From Calditrichota bacterium (GTDB lineage: Bacteria > Electryoneota > RPQS01): a DNA stretch of 64,000 nucleotides. Positions 36,901 to 44,093 of the stretch are shown piece by piece; position 1 is the first letter of the stretch, and every line of letters starts with the position of its first letter. Position numbers and translations under genes: made by a program. The notes beneath the pieces were generated by a model. The model saw only the letters and a list, made by a program, of their open reading frames with translations. It had not been told where the DNA came from and did no database searches. Where the stretch lies: contig JACJWA010000001.1 in NCBI GenBank assembly GCA_020637395.1, positions 620,001 through 684,000 on the forward strand. The letters run 5' to 3'.

Positions 36901-37169
36901 ACCCGCAGTCCGCCGAATACGTCGTTCCGATTACCGTGACCGGCGTGGTCACGCCGGATGCTCCCACCGAACTGACCATTCTCCCCGACGGAAATGACGT
37001 CATCCTGCATTGGATGCCGTCCGCCGGAGCCGCCTCGTATCGCGTGTACTTCTATCAGGAAACCGGCGGACTTCCAACCATCGTTGGAGAAACAACTGAC
37101 ACAACCTTCACGCACACGGATGCGCTTTCCACGGCCTTTGGTATCTACACGGTGGTGGCGCTGCCGTGA
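33969..37169 (+). CDS. Secreted zinc carboxypeptidase (M14)
   Basis: 1066 residues. Signal peptide about 1-20. The M14 zinc site is H166 and E169 in LIHAREPAAMEV and H296 in MNYHTYSNL; the general base is E377 in GFTTEVGG. The substrate-binding segment is GVDLNRNWGFNWGFD. Downstream are a CARDB-like beta domain (about 415-520), a MAM/jelly-roll-like domain (about 535-680), a nidogen-like region and a final fibronectin-like repeat. No sorting motif is evident at the C-terminus. It begins 18 bases after the subtilase stop and its stop overlaps the GGT start, so the three hydrolases are coupled. Confidence 0.92.
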   Translation: MLRSLILLTSLLAGFSLSLASDYVHHSLLRVYGKSPAHEKQLLRDDNLDVLPVDDKPGVLIAALPDDMPYLTSQGYRWDVIEMDLESFYARRAREENPLDDMGGYKTHSEILAEMDAIHAAYPNITTARFSVGRTIEGRDIHCMKISDNPDVDEDEIELLYNSLIHAREPAAMEVLFMFMDSLTSLYGVNPDVTDLVDNREFFFIPCINVDGYLYNEATNPGGGGMWRKNRRNNGTSFGVDLNRNWGFNWGFDNSGSSPTPSSETYRGSGPFSEPETDSLRSFIESREFVLSMNYHTYSNLILYPWGTQAYQGGFCPDNSTFALMADSMQTLIQAVNGAVYSVGPPWQLLYDVNGDCNDWCYGEQTSKGKIFGFTTEVGGASDGFWPAQSRIAPLAAENLPANFFVARYAEQLVPPDYHVTKIFQSQTDANGDNNGVVEPGEDAEMLINLRNTGALDLTAISGTLTTSTPNVTVLSGSAAWPALNTQQSAENTTPFVLSIGAGFSSPGAVACELHLTTSNGLDTTLTVNAVVGNPGFSDNMEFGSNGWTHSGSNDGWHLSTRAANSPTHSWYSGNEGTGTYPSNMNAVLTSPPLLLGNNPVLFFSHRYNLEADFDFGFVEVTDGATSVIVAGPYTGNSGGFQTVNVSLAQFGPGSTVQVKFRQTSDSFVEEEGWYVDDVSLGTAPTIDAAPGAVTLGLDPLDTATRDVVISNSGGSDLVYSVLFQNGTAATDTGGPDAFGYRWQDSDDACGPAFSWLPIASSGTQLSWLSNEGDLSRGPFTLPFDFPFYETEYSRIWINANGWISFIDSTSTAYLNTALPSSTAPAAAIFAWWDDLKPQLAGTNVRYWDNGLDSAAVHFENIRAGTAPSQGTYNFQILLTARGECRVFYADMGTIRLTSATIGIQDASKTRGLTALNNQAGIGNNEARRFALGPRWVSVLPISGVVAPNATDTLRLSFLGPELCGDPSLSGLIIRSNDPQSAEYVVPITVTGVVTPDAPTELTILPDGNDVILHWMPSAGAASYRVYFYQETGGLPTIVGETTDTTFTHTDALSTAFGIYTVVALP

Positions 37170-38866
37170 CCTTGAGTCTGTTTAGAGCTTCGTTGTTAAG
37201 TATTCTTTGGGTTTGCGCGGTCGCCGTTTCTGCGGCGACCCGCAGCCCGTCGTATGCGCCGAATGTGATGATCGCCAGTGCGGATACGCACGCCACGCGC
37301 GCGGGCCTGCACATTCTGGAGCAGGGAGGAAACGCCGCAGACGCAGCCGTTGCGGTTGCGTTGGCCCTCGGTGTCTCGGAAGGCTATTCAAGCGGGCTTG
37401 GTGGCGGTTGTTTCATTCTTGTGCGAATGGCTGACGGCAGAGCGGCCGCAATTGACGGACGTGAAGTGGCGCCGCACCGCGCATCGCGCTTGATGTTTGT
37501 GCCCGTGAATGAATCCGACCGCACAGACCTTTCCCTGTATTCTCCGTTGGCTGCCGGAGTGCCGGGACAAGTTGCAGGTCTTGAGCTACTCGCCAGTTCA
37601 TTCGGAACTCTGCCCTTCGAATATCTCGTGGAGCCGGCTGCCGCTCTGGCGGACACGGGATTCGTGCTCAATGACTACTACGCTGATGCCTTGAGATATT
37701 ACGCGGACCGCTTGGCCGCCGATCCCGGCTCCGCCGAAGTGTATTTCAATGAACTCGGCGCTCCCTTTGCTCGCGGTGAGAGATTCAAACAGCCTGATCT
37801 GGCTGCAACCCTGCGCCGCTTGCAATCTCACGGTGCACGGGAATTCTACACCGGAGAGACGGCAACTCGCCTGTGCGACTTTATGCGGGACCATGGCGGT
37901 CTGATTGATGAACAGGACCTTGCCAACTACCGTGCGAAACAGCTTGAACCTCTGCGCGGGTCCTATCGTGGATTCGAAGTCCTCACTATGCCGCCGCCCA
38001 GCTCCGGCGGCGCGCATCTGCTGCAGATGCTCAATATCCTCGAAGGCTATTCTCTTTCCCCCTACGGTCCCGGTTCGTCCGCTTTCCTGCACCTGTGCGC
38101 GGAGGCGATGACACTTGCTTTCGCGGATCGCGCCGAGTATCTTGGCGACCCCGCCTTTACTCCCGTGCCCGTCCGTGCACTGACGGACAAAGCATATGCG
38201 GAGCACCTAAGATCCACGATCTCTACGGATGCGCATCAGGCGCAGCCTTCCCCCGGTCCCGCCTGGGACTATGAATCGCGCTTGGAGCACCACACCACGC
38301 ATTTCTGCGTCGTGGATGCGATGGGCAACGCTGTCTCCCTCACGGCCACCGTCAATACGCCGTTTGCCACGGGAATCACCGTGCCCGGTACAGGAATCCT
38401 GCTCAATAATGAAATGGACGACTTTGTAACCGAGCCCGGGAAACCGAACTACTTCGGATTGATCGGAAAAGCCGTGAACGAGATTGAGCCGGGCAAGAAA
38501 CCGCTCTCGTCCATGACTCCCACAATTGTCACCTATAGCGACAAGCCGTATCTGCTTGCCGGAGGCGCAGGAGGTCCCAGAATCATCACGGCTACGCTCC
38601 TGACACTTGTTAACTCGATGGATCACGGTCTAACTATTCAACAGGCCGTGGATTGGCCGCGCATTCATGCCCAATGGATGCCGGACCGCCTGTACGTTGA
38701 ACCCGAGCATCCTGCGGATGTTCAGGACGGACTTCTGGAGCGTGGGCACATTCTGGACATCGGTCCGGCCAAGTCCCGTGTGCAGGCTGTCGTCGCGGAT
38801 ACCGTGCGAGGAGGCTGGCTTGGAGCAGCCGACAGTCGCGGAGCGGGCGCAGCCATCGGTTTCTGA
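37166..38866 (+). CDS. ggt: Gamma-glutamyltransferase
   Basis: 566 residues from GTG 37166 (GTGA overlap). Signal peptide about 1-23. It is an autoprocessed N-terminal nucleophile enzyme: the predicted nucleophile is T377 in EHHTTHFCVVDAMGNAVS, with autocleavage before it. Other signatures are QGGNAADAAVAVALALGV, SSGLGGGCFIL, MPPPSSGGAHLLQ and PLSSMTPTIV. It releases glutamate from glutathione or other gamma-glutamyl compounds in the periplasm or outside. With the two peptidases it would make a peptide-scavenging set. Confidence 0.95.
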   Translation: MTLSLFRASLLSILWVCAVAVSAATRSPSYAPNVMIASADTHATRAGLHILEQGGNAADAAVAVALALGVSEGYSSGLGGGCFILVRMADGRAAAIDGREVAPHRASRLMFVPVNESDRTDLSLYSPLAAGVPGQVAGLELLASSFGTLPFEYLVEPAAALADTGFVLNDYYADALRYYADRLAADPGSAEVYFNELGAPFARGERFKQPDLAATLRRLQSHGAREFYTGETATRLCDFMRDHGGLIDEQDLANYRAKQLEPLRGSYRGFEVLTMPPPSSGGAHLLQMLNILEGYSLSPYGPGSSAFLHLCAEAMTLAFADRAEYLGDPAFTPVPVRALTDKAYAEHLRSTISTDAHQAQPSPGPAWDYESRLEHHTTHFCVVDAMGNAVSLTATVNTPFATGITVPGTGILLNNEMDDFVTEPGKPNYFGLIGKAVNEIEPGKKPLSSMTPTIVTYSDKPYLLAGGAGGPRIITATLLTLVNSMDHGLTIQQAVDWPRIHAQWMPDRLYVEPEHPADVQDGLLERGHILDIGPAKSRVQAVVADTVRGGWLGAADSRGAGAAIGF

Positions 38867-38906
38867 GCAATATGTTCGACGGTAGGGGGTGAAACCGTAC
38901 GCCTTG

Positions 38907-38935
38907 TTGACAATCTGCTAAGAGCTCGTTATCTT
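38907..38935 (+). promoter_or_regulatory. Sigma-70-like promoter at the XRE regulator start
   Basis: Perfect TTGACA, 17 bases, TATCTT. The predicted transcription start (38941-38943) coincides with the ATG at 38941, suggesting a leaderless mRNA. Confidence 0.6.
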
Positions 38936-38940
38936 GCGGC

Positions 38941-39378
38941 ATGTCCTCTTCCGGCAAATCTTCCCTTGATGTCGGCGCGCTGATTCGTGATGCCCGCAAG
39001 GAAGCCGGGCTTTCTCAAGAAGCCCTGGCCGAACTCGTCCGTGTGAATCGCTCCTACCTCTCGCTGGTTGAAAACGGGCGCTCTTCTCCGACATTTGATT
39101 TCCTGGAGAAAGTTTCCTCCGGGCTCAATATGCGTGTTGAAGAGCTCCTCCTGGGACGTGAAGTCTTCAAACACATCACCTACTCGCCGGAAGAAGGATA
39201 CATCTATCGCGGTCTCAAAGATTTCTTCGAGGACCGCGAGCAAATGCTCCTGATGAATCCCTCTGCCGAGGAGTTGGTCGCACTGAAAGCCATTCAACTC
39301 CATCCGGAGCACGACCCCACCAAGCGATTTTTCGTGGACGCGCTGCTCGATCTTCGCCGCACCCGAAGGTCGGCCTGA
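38941..39378 (+). CDS. XRE-family transcriptional regulator
   Basis: 145 residues. A helix-turn-helix of the Cro/C1 type lies at about 11-66 (ALIRDARKEAGLSQEALAEL through VNRSYLSLVENGRSSPTFDF). The C-terminal part (about 85-130) is helical and unrecognised. No ribosome-binding site; the promoter puts the transcript start at or next to the ATG. It lies ahead of the partner-switching module, 39 bases before the first STAS gene, so it may regulate it or itself. Target unknown. Confidence 0.88.
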   Translation: MSSSGKSSLDVGALIRDARKEAGLSQEALAELVRVNRSYLSLVENGRSSPTFDFLEKVSSGLNMRVEELLLGREVFKHITYSPEEGYIYRGLKDFFEDREQMLLMNPSAEELVALKAIQLHPEHDPTKRFFVDALLDLRRTRRSA

Positions 39379-39417
39379 AGAACGCATCAATTGCAACCCG
39401 CATAACAAACCGGCACC

Positions 39418-39774
39418 ATGCTCTCGATTCATTCATACCGCGAACAAGGTACTTTTGTCGTTGAACTCGCCGGAAAGATGATGGGCGGGACGGAACAGCA
39501 AGAGTTCCATTCACAGGTCAAAGAGGCGGTGGACGACGGCTGCAATGGTGCCGTGATTGACCTGAAAAATGTCGAGTGGCTGAATAGCTGGGGCGTTGGG
39601 CAGCTAGTCTCTGCATACACGACCATGAAGAACAAAGGCGGACTGCTGGTGCTCTCCGGGTGTTCGCCCAAGATTATGACGATTCTTAAGCTCACCCGAT
39701 TTGACAGCATCTTCAGCTTCGAGCCCGATCTCAGCGCAGCACTCACATACTGCCGCACACAAATCTCACGTTGA
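39418..39774 (+). CDS. STAS-domain anti-sigma factor antagonist-like protein lacking the phosphoserine
   Basis: 118 residues, single STAS domain. The conserved loop reads VIDLKNVEWLNSWGVGQL. Aligned with SpoIIAA (FMDSSGLG) and the second STAS gene here (WMNSSGIG), the second Ser, which the anti-sigma kinase phosphorylates, is Trp. It could be a constitutively unphosphorylatable antagonist, or a scaffold. No strong ribosome-binding site. First of five genes ending with coaD. Confidence 0.85.
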   Translation: MLSIHSYREQGTFVVELAGKMMGGTEQQEFHSQVKEAVDDGCNGAVIDLKNVEWLNSWGVGQLVSAYTTMKNKGGLLVLSGCSPKIMTILKLTRFDSIFSFEPDLSAALTYCRTQISR

Positions 39775-39828
39775 CTTCCCGATAGTTTACTGTTTCAATA
39801 ACGATACTCGAACAAGGAGTTCAGGTAC

Positions 39829-40167
39829 ATGAAAGTTAAGACCTCCGAGCTGAATGGCATCTACGTCGTCGGGCTGTCCGGCAAGATCATGGGCGGACCC
39901 GAGTCCGTGCAGTTCCACGACGCGATGAAGCAGGCTCTCGCCGGCAACACCAAACGAGTGATCATTGATCTCGGCGAAGTCGAGTGGATGAACAGCTCGG
40001 GCATCGGCCTCCTGGTGTCCGCATACACCACGCTTAAGAACGCGGGCGCCGAAATGAAATTGGCCCGTACCACCGACAAAATTCAGTCGCTGCTGGTGAT
40101 CACCAAGCTCAACTCGGTCTTTGACAGCCACGACACCGTCGAATCTGCCGTCAAAAGCTTCGGCTGA
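39829..40167 (+). CDS. STAS-domain anti-anti-sigma factor
   Basis: 112 residues, STAS fold of the SpoIIAA/RsbV type. VIIDLGEVEWMNSSGIGLLV keeps the phosphorylatable Ser. AAGGAG lies upstream at good spacing. In partner switching the unphosphorylated form binds the anti-sigma kinase (gene at 41633) and frees a sigma factor or other target; the phosphatase at 40210 reactivates it. Closely similar in frame to the STAS protein at 39418, likely from duplication. Confidence 0.92.
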   Translation: MKVKTSELNGIYVVGLSGKIMGGPESVQFHDAMKQALAGNTKRVIIDLGEVEWMNSSGIGLLVSAYTTLKNAGAEMKLARTTDKIQSLLVITKLNSVFDSHDTVESAVKSFG

Positions 40168-40209
40168 TCCAATCTCCAGAGCTGAACCCCAAGCCATCCC
40201 TTCGGTCAA

Positions 40210-41640
40210 ATGTCTGAGACACCCCGGGACGCGGATAGTTTCATGAAAAGTCTCGGCGAGCTTGAACGTCTGACCGATGACTTGATTCGCGGCGCAAAAT
40301 CCGGCGCCGTGGATCCTCGCGCGTCTCTAGAGTTGGAGAAGTTGACTGCGTCCGTCGCCTCGGCGCAGGAACTCGCAAGGCTGCGCGGCGAAATCGAGCG
40401 GGAACGACAGGAATACGCGATGCTCGAGGAAGTCTCCCTGAGACTCTCAAGCGCAGCCGAAGTCCGCGACGTGCTCCGCGCGATCCTCGAGTCTCTGAGG
40501 CAGGTCGTCAGCTATGATGCCGCGGGGATTTTTGTTTTCAACAAAGACCTCGGCGTAATCGAAGTGGATATGCTCGCCGGATATCAAGGCGCGCAAAAAC
40601 GGCGAGTCTATTCGAAGTTCCAGGATGGCGTCAAACAAGGCGAAGGTATTGTCGCGACCGTTGTCTTCAACGGTAAGCCGCTATATGTTCCTGACGTGAC
40701 GAAAGACCCGCGATACGTCGAAGTCCGGCCCACGACGCGATCTGAGCTTGCCGTGCCGATCTTTGTGCGGGACGAATTGATCGGCGCTTTCAATCTCGAG
40801 GCCGATCGAGCGGAAGCTTTCACCGATCGCGACCTCAGAATCTTGACCACCTTTGCCAGTCATGCCGGTGTTGCCCTCGACCGAGCGCGTGCGGATCGGC
40901 AGCGCCAGCACACACGCCGCATCGAAGAAGAACTTTCGCTGGCCCGAAAGATTCACATGGGCTTCCTGCCCAAAACCATGCCCCGCTTTGAACCCTACGA
41001 CATCGGCGGCATGAACTTTCCGTCCAGTGAAGTTGGCGGGGACTACTACGACTTCATTCGCATTACGAATGATGATCTGGGTATTGTCATGAGTGACGTC
41101 GCAGGGCATGGAGTCGCCGCAGCTCTACTCATGGCTAATTTCCGCGCGTGTATTCGAATCGAAGCGCGAGCACACTATGCGATTGAAACTATTCTTACAC
41201 GCGTCAACGAGTTTCTGACGGAAACCAACCCGCCCGACAGCTTCGTGACCGCAGTGTACGGCGTGTTGAACCGCACGCACCACATCCTGACCTATTCCAA
41301 TGCCGGGCACAACCCGCCCCTCTTGATCCGCAATGATCAAGTCAAGCAACTGGATGTCGGTGGACCGATTCTTGGCTTCCTGGAGAGTGCAAGTTACTCC
41401 GTCAGCAGAATTCAAATTGAACCCGGCGATCTGCTGATCTTCTACACGGATGGTGTCACGGAAAGCCGGGATCTCAGCGGAGAGGAGTTTGGCGTCGAGC
41501 GGCTCGCGGAGCTCTCGCGCAGGTATGCTTCTCTACCTGCTCATGAAATGGCCCGGCGCATCAGCCACGACGTCTATGCGTTTCAAGCGCCGGATTCGAC
41601 TGTGGATGATCTGACTTTGTCGGTTGTGAAGTATGACTAA
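40210..41640 (+). CDS. GAF-domain PP2C-type phosphatase (RsbU/SpoIIE-like)
   Basis: 476 residues. N-terminal coiled stretch (about 1-65), GAF domain (about 75-225; signal not known), then a PP2C/SpoIIE domain (about 265-475) with metal-binding motifs SSEVGGDYYDF, VMSDVAGHGVAAALLMA and TVDDLTLSVVK. It would dephosphorylate the STAS protein upstream when the GAF domain senses its signal. It overlaps the kinase gene by 8 bases. Cytoplasmic; no transmembrane helix. Confidence 0.93.
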   Translation: MSETPRDADSFMKSLGELERLTDDLIRGAKSGAVDPRASLELEKLTASVASAQELARLRGEIERERQEYAMLEEVSLRLSSAAEVRDVLRAILESLRQVVSYDAAGIFVFNKDLGVIEVDMLAGYQGAQKRRVYSKFQDGVKQGEGIVATVVFNGKPLYVPDVTKDPRYVEVRPTTRSELAVPIFVRDELIGAFNLEADRAEAFTDRDLRILTTFASHAGVALDRARADRQRQHTRRIEEELSLARKIHMGFLPKTMPRFEPYDIGGMNFPSSEVGGDYYDFIRITNDDLGIVMSDVAGHGVAAALLMANFRACIRIEARAHYAIETILTRVNEFLTETNPPDSFVTAVYGVLNRTHHILTYSNAGHNPPLLIRNDQVKQLDVGGPILGFLESASYSVSRIQIEPGDLLIFYTDGVTESRDLSGEEFGVERLAELSRRYASLPAHEMARRISHDVYAFQAPDSTVDDLTLSVVKYD

Positions 41641-42058
41641 GCCACTCAGCACTGAACAGCTTGTGATCCCTTCTTCGGTTGATCACATCGAAAAAGTGGA
41701 CGAATTCGTTGAACGGTTTGCCACCGCACTCGGATTCGATCGCGACGCGCTGGCCGACATAGGCATCTGCGTGACCGAACTCGTCATGAATGCGATTGTC
41801 CATGCGCATAAGGAGAAGTCCGATCTTCCCGTGCAAGTGGATGTTGAGCAGCACGACAGCGGCCTGCGTGTAACCGTTCGCGATCACGGCCCCGGTTTTG
41901 ACACCGAGACCGTCCCCGATCCAACCTCGCCAGAAAATCTGCTTGATGATCACGGACGAGGCATCCTAATCGTGCGCGCCATGATGGATGATGTTCAATG
42001 CACGCGCCTTGACGACGGTATGCAGATTGCTTTCTTCAAGAGATTCGTACCCAAATGA
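41633..42058 (+). CDS. Anti-sigma factor kinase (RsbW/SpoIIAB-like ATPase)
   Basis: 141 residues, HATPase_c of the anti-sigma type. N-box CVTELVMNAIVHAH, G1 box VRDHGPGFD and G2 box DHGRGILIV are intact. It phosphorylates the STAS partner and presumably holds a sigma factor or other regulator; no cognate sigma gene is in the window. Start overlaps the phosphatase stop by 8 bases; stop overlaps coaD by ATGA. Confidence 0.93.
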   Translation: MTKPLSTEQLVIPSSVDHIEKVDEFVERFATALGFDRDALADIGICVTELVMNAIVHAHKEKSDLPVQVDVEQHDSGLRVTVRDHGPGFDTETVPDPTSPENLLDDHGRGILIVRAMMDDVQCTRLDDGMQIAFFKRFVPK

Positions 42059-42543
42059 GAACCGCAATCTATCCCGGAACATTCGACCCGATCACCTACG
42101 GACATTTGGATGTCATTGAGCGAGCCGCCGCGCTGTTTGACCGCGTCATTGTCACGCTCGCCATTCATTCGCAAAAGACTCCACTCTTCACGACGGACGA
42201 ACGCCAAAGTCTGATTGAAAAGGCCACGGCGCATCTGCCCGGTGTCTCTGTTGGCCGCTGCAAAGGACTGCTGGTTGAATATGCGCGGGATCAGGGCGCC
42301 ATTGCGATCATTCGCGGACTCCGCGCAGTTTCCGATTTCGACTATGAGTTTCAGATCGCGCTGGCCAATCGAGTGCTGGCACCCGTGATCAGCACCGTGT
42401 TCCTCATGCCCGGCGAGCAGTACACCTACCTGAACAGTTCCATTGTCCGCGAAGTCGCCCGGCTTGGAGGAAGAGTGGATAGCTTCGTCCCGGCCCATGT
42501 CGCTTCCGCTTTGCAAGAGAAGTTCCGCAGTCCTGAGGCCTGA
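42055..42543 (+). CDS. coaD: Phosphopantetheine adenylyltransferase
   Basis: 162 residues; makes dephospho-CoA from 4'-phosphopantetheine and ATP. The nucleotidyl-transfer motif TFDPITYGHLDVIERAA and the C-terminal YTYLNSSIVREVARLGG are diagnostic. ATGA overlap with the anti-sigma kinase. A housekeeping enzyme placed at the end of a regulatory operon. Confidence 0.97.
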   Translation: MRTAIYPGTFDPITYGHLDVIERAAALFDRVIVTLAIHSQKTPLFTTDERQSLIEKATAHLPGVSVGRCKGLLVEYARDQGAIAIIRGLRAVSDFDYEFQIALANRVLAPVISTVFLMPGEQYTYLNSSIVREVARLGGRVDSFVPAHVASALQEKFRSPEA

Positions 42544-42586
42544 TCCGGTGCGTATCAAACACGAAGTTCAAGCATCGTATCGGGCC

Positions 42587-42661
42587 ATGGTCCGCTTGTC
42601 AATTTGCGTGGACAGGATCGTCTCCTGGCGCACGCTCGCCTTGACTTGTGTGACGCCCTGA
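42587..42661 (+). CDS. Possible TnaC-like leader peptide ahead of tryptophanase
   Basis: A 24-codon frame: MVRLSICVDRIVSWRTLALT then CVTP and UGA. It shares with Escherichia coli TnaC the length of 24, L-x-I-C-V at positions 4-8, one Trp and a terminal Pro-UGA. The TnaC Asp16 and the Trp-to-Pro spacing (12 there, 10 here) are not kept. The stop codon falls in the loop of the intrinsic terminator at 42653-42680, just before tnaA. No good ribosome-binding site at this ATG. The frame could also start at GTG 42548 (37 codons, weak GAGG upstream). Chance is a real alternative. Confidence 0.3.
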   Translation: MVRLSICVDRIVSWRTLALTCVTP

Positions 42662-42680
42662 CGGGCGTTTTGTTTTTCGT
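42653..42680 (+). terminator. Intrinsic terminator between coaD and tryptophanase, possible attenuator
   Basis: ACGCCC-tgac-GGGCGT followed by TTTGTTTTT. It ends the coaD transcript, or controls readthrough into the tryptophanase gene. The stop of the 24-codon frame lies in its loop. Confidence 0.8.
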
Positions 42681-42720
42681 TACATTTCCTTTAATCTCAG
42701 ACGCCTAATTCTTACTACTC

Positions 42721-44091
42721 ATGCGATTTCCCGCCGAACCTTTCCGTATTAAAGTGGTCGAAAAGATCCGCCGCACCACCCGCGATGAACGCGAAGAGCT
42801 CCTGGGCCGCGCCGGACTAAATGTATTCATGATCCCCTCCGATGCAATCTATGTTGATCTCCTAACAGATTCCGGCACCGGCGCCATGAGCGATCAGCAG
42901 TGGGCCGGACTCATGATCGGAGACGAAAGCTACGCCGGCTCCAAGAGCTTCTTCAAGTTCGAAACCGCCGTCCGCGATATCACCGGATACCCCTTCGTCA
43001 CTCCGACGCATCAGGGCCGTGTCGCCGAAAATCTGCTCTTCTCCACGATTTGCGAAAAGGGCAAGACGGTCATCTCCAACACGCATTTCGATACGACGCG
43101 CGCCAATGTCGAGATGAACAACGCAGTTGCGCTCGATCTTCCCGTCAAAGAAGCCTATGACCCGCAGCTCGGCAAGCTCTGGAAGGGCAACATGGACCTT
43201 GACAAGCTTGAGCACGAGCTGAAAAAAAACCGCGACAATATTCCGCTCGTGGTCATGACCGTGACCAACAACTCCGCGGGTGGCCAGCCGGTTTCCATGG
43301 AGAATATCCGGGCATCGTCGCGTATCTGCAAACAGTACGGAGTCCCGTTCTTTATTGACTGCGCGCGCTTTGCCGAAAACTGCTGGTTCATTCACGAGTT
43401 CGAACCCGGCTACAAGGGCAAACCGATCATCGAGATTGCGCGCGAACTTTTCAGTCATGCCGACGGCTGCTGGATGTCCGCAAAGAAAGACGCACTCGTC
43501 AATATCGGCGGTTTCATTGCCATGAATGACGTCGAGCTAGCAAGAAAACTCCAGCAAAAGCTCATTCTCATCGAAGGTTTTCCAACTTACGGCGGATTGG
43601 CGGGACGCGACTTGGAAGCCGTCGCTATCGGACTGTATGAAGGCATGGAGATTGAATACCTGCAATACCGCACGGCGCAAGTTAAGTATCTCGGCGACAT
43701 GCTGCTGGATGCGGGCATCTCGATTGTCCGGCCCGTCGGCGGTCACGCCGTGTTCATTGATGCCAAGACGCTTTGTCCGCATATTCCAGCTGAACAATTT
43801 CCCGGTGTCGCCGTCACCGTCGCGCTCTATCGGGAAGCGGGCGTGCGCGGCGTCGAAATCGGATCTCTAATGTTCGGCCACAAGGACAAGGACGGCAAGC
43901 ATGTCGCTCCGCCGCTGGAGTTGGTGCGATTGGCGATTCCGCGCCGTGTGTACACCACCGCGCACATCACGTATGTCGCCGAGTCGCTCGCCGAGCTCTA
44001 CAACAACCGCTCGAAGATCAAAGGGCTCGCGCTCACTTACGAAGCCCCCGTCCTACGCCACTTCACGGCCAGAATGGAAGAGGTTGGCTAA
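42721..44091 (+). CDS. tnaA: Tryptophanase
   Basis: 456 residues, PLP-dependent beta-eliminating lyase. It splits L-tryptophan to indole, pyruvate and ammonia. PLP-lysine region WMSAKKDALVNIGG (K256); other motifs PTHQGR and NNSAGGQPVS. Tyrosine phenol-lyase is the closest alternative, but three positions that separate the enzymes follow tryptophanase: Asp124 (HFDTTR) rather than Thr, Ile rather than Arg in RGVEIGSL, and His rather than Phe in RHFTARM. The start has no clear ribosome-binding site. SDR, HAD and fbp genes follow closely. Confidence 0.9.
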   Translation: MRFPAEPFRIKVVEKIRRTTRDEREELLGRAGLNVFMIPSDAIYVDLLTDSGTGAMSDQQWAGLMIGDESYAGSKSFFKFETAVRDITGYPFVTPTHQGRVAENLLFSTICEKGKTVISNTHFDTTRANVEMNNAVALDLPVKEAYDPQLGKLWKGNMDLDKLEHELKKNRDNIPLVVMTVTNNSAGGQPVSMENIRASSRICKQYGVPFFIDCARFAENCWFIHEFEPGYKGKPIIEIARELFSHADGCWMSAKKDALVNIGGFIAMNDVELARKLQQKLILIEGFPTYGGLAGRDLEAVAIGLYEGMEIEYLQYRTAQVKYLGDMLLDAGISIVRPVGGHAVFIDAKTLCPHIPAEQFPGVAVTVALYREAGVRGVEIGSLMFGHKDKDGKHVAPPLELVRLAIPRRVYTTAHITYVAESLAELYNNRSKIKGLALTYEAPVLRHFTARMEEVG

Positions 44092-44093
44092 CT

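Noticed and set aside
42721..44091. Tyrosine phenol-lyase as product
   Set aside because: Diagnostic positions carry Asp124, Ile and His as in tryptophanase rather than Thr, Arg and Phe.
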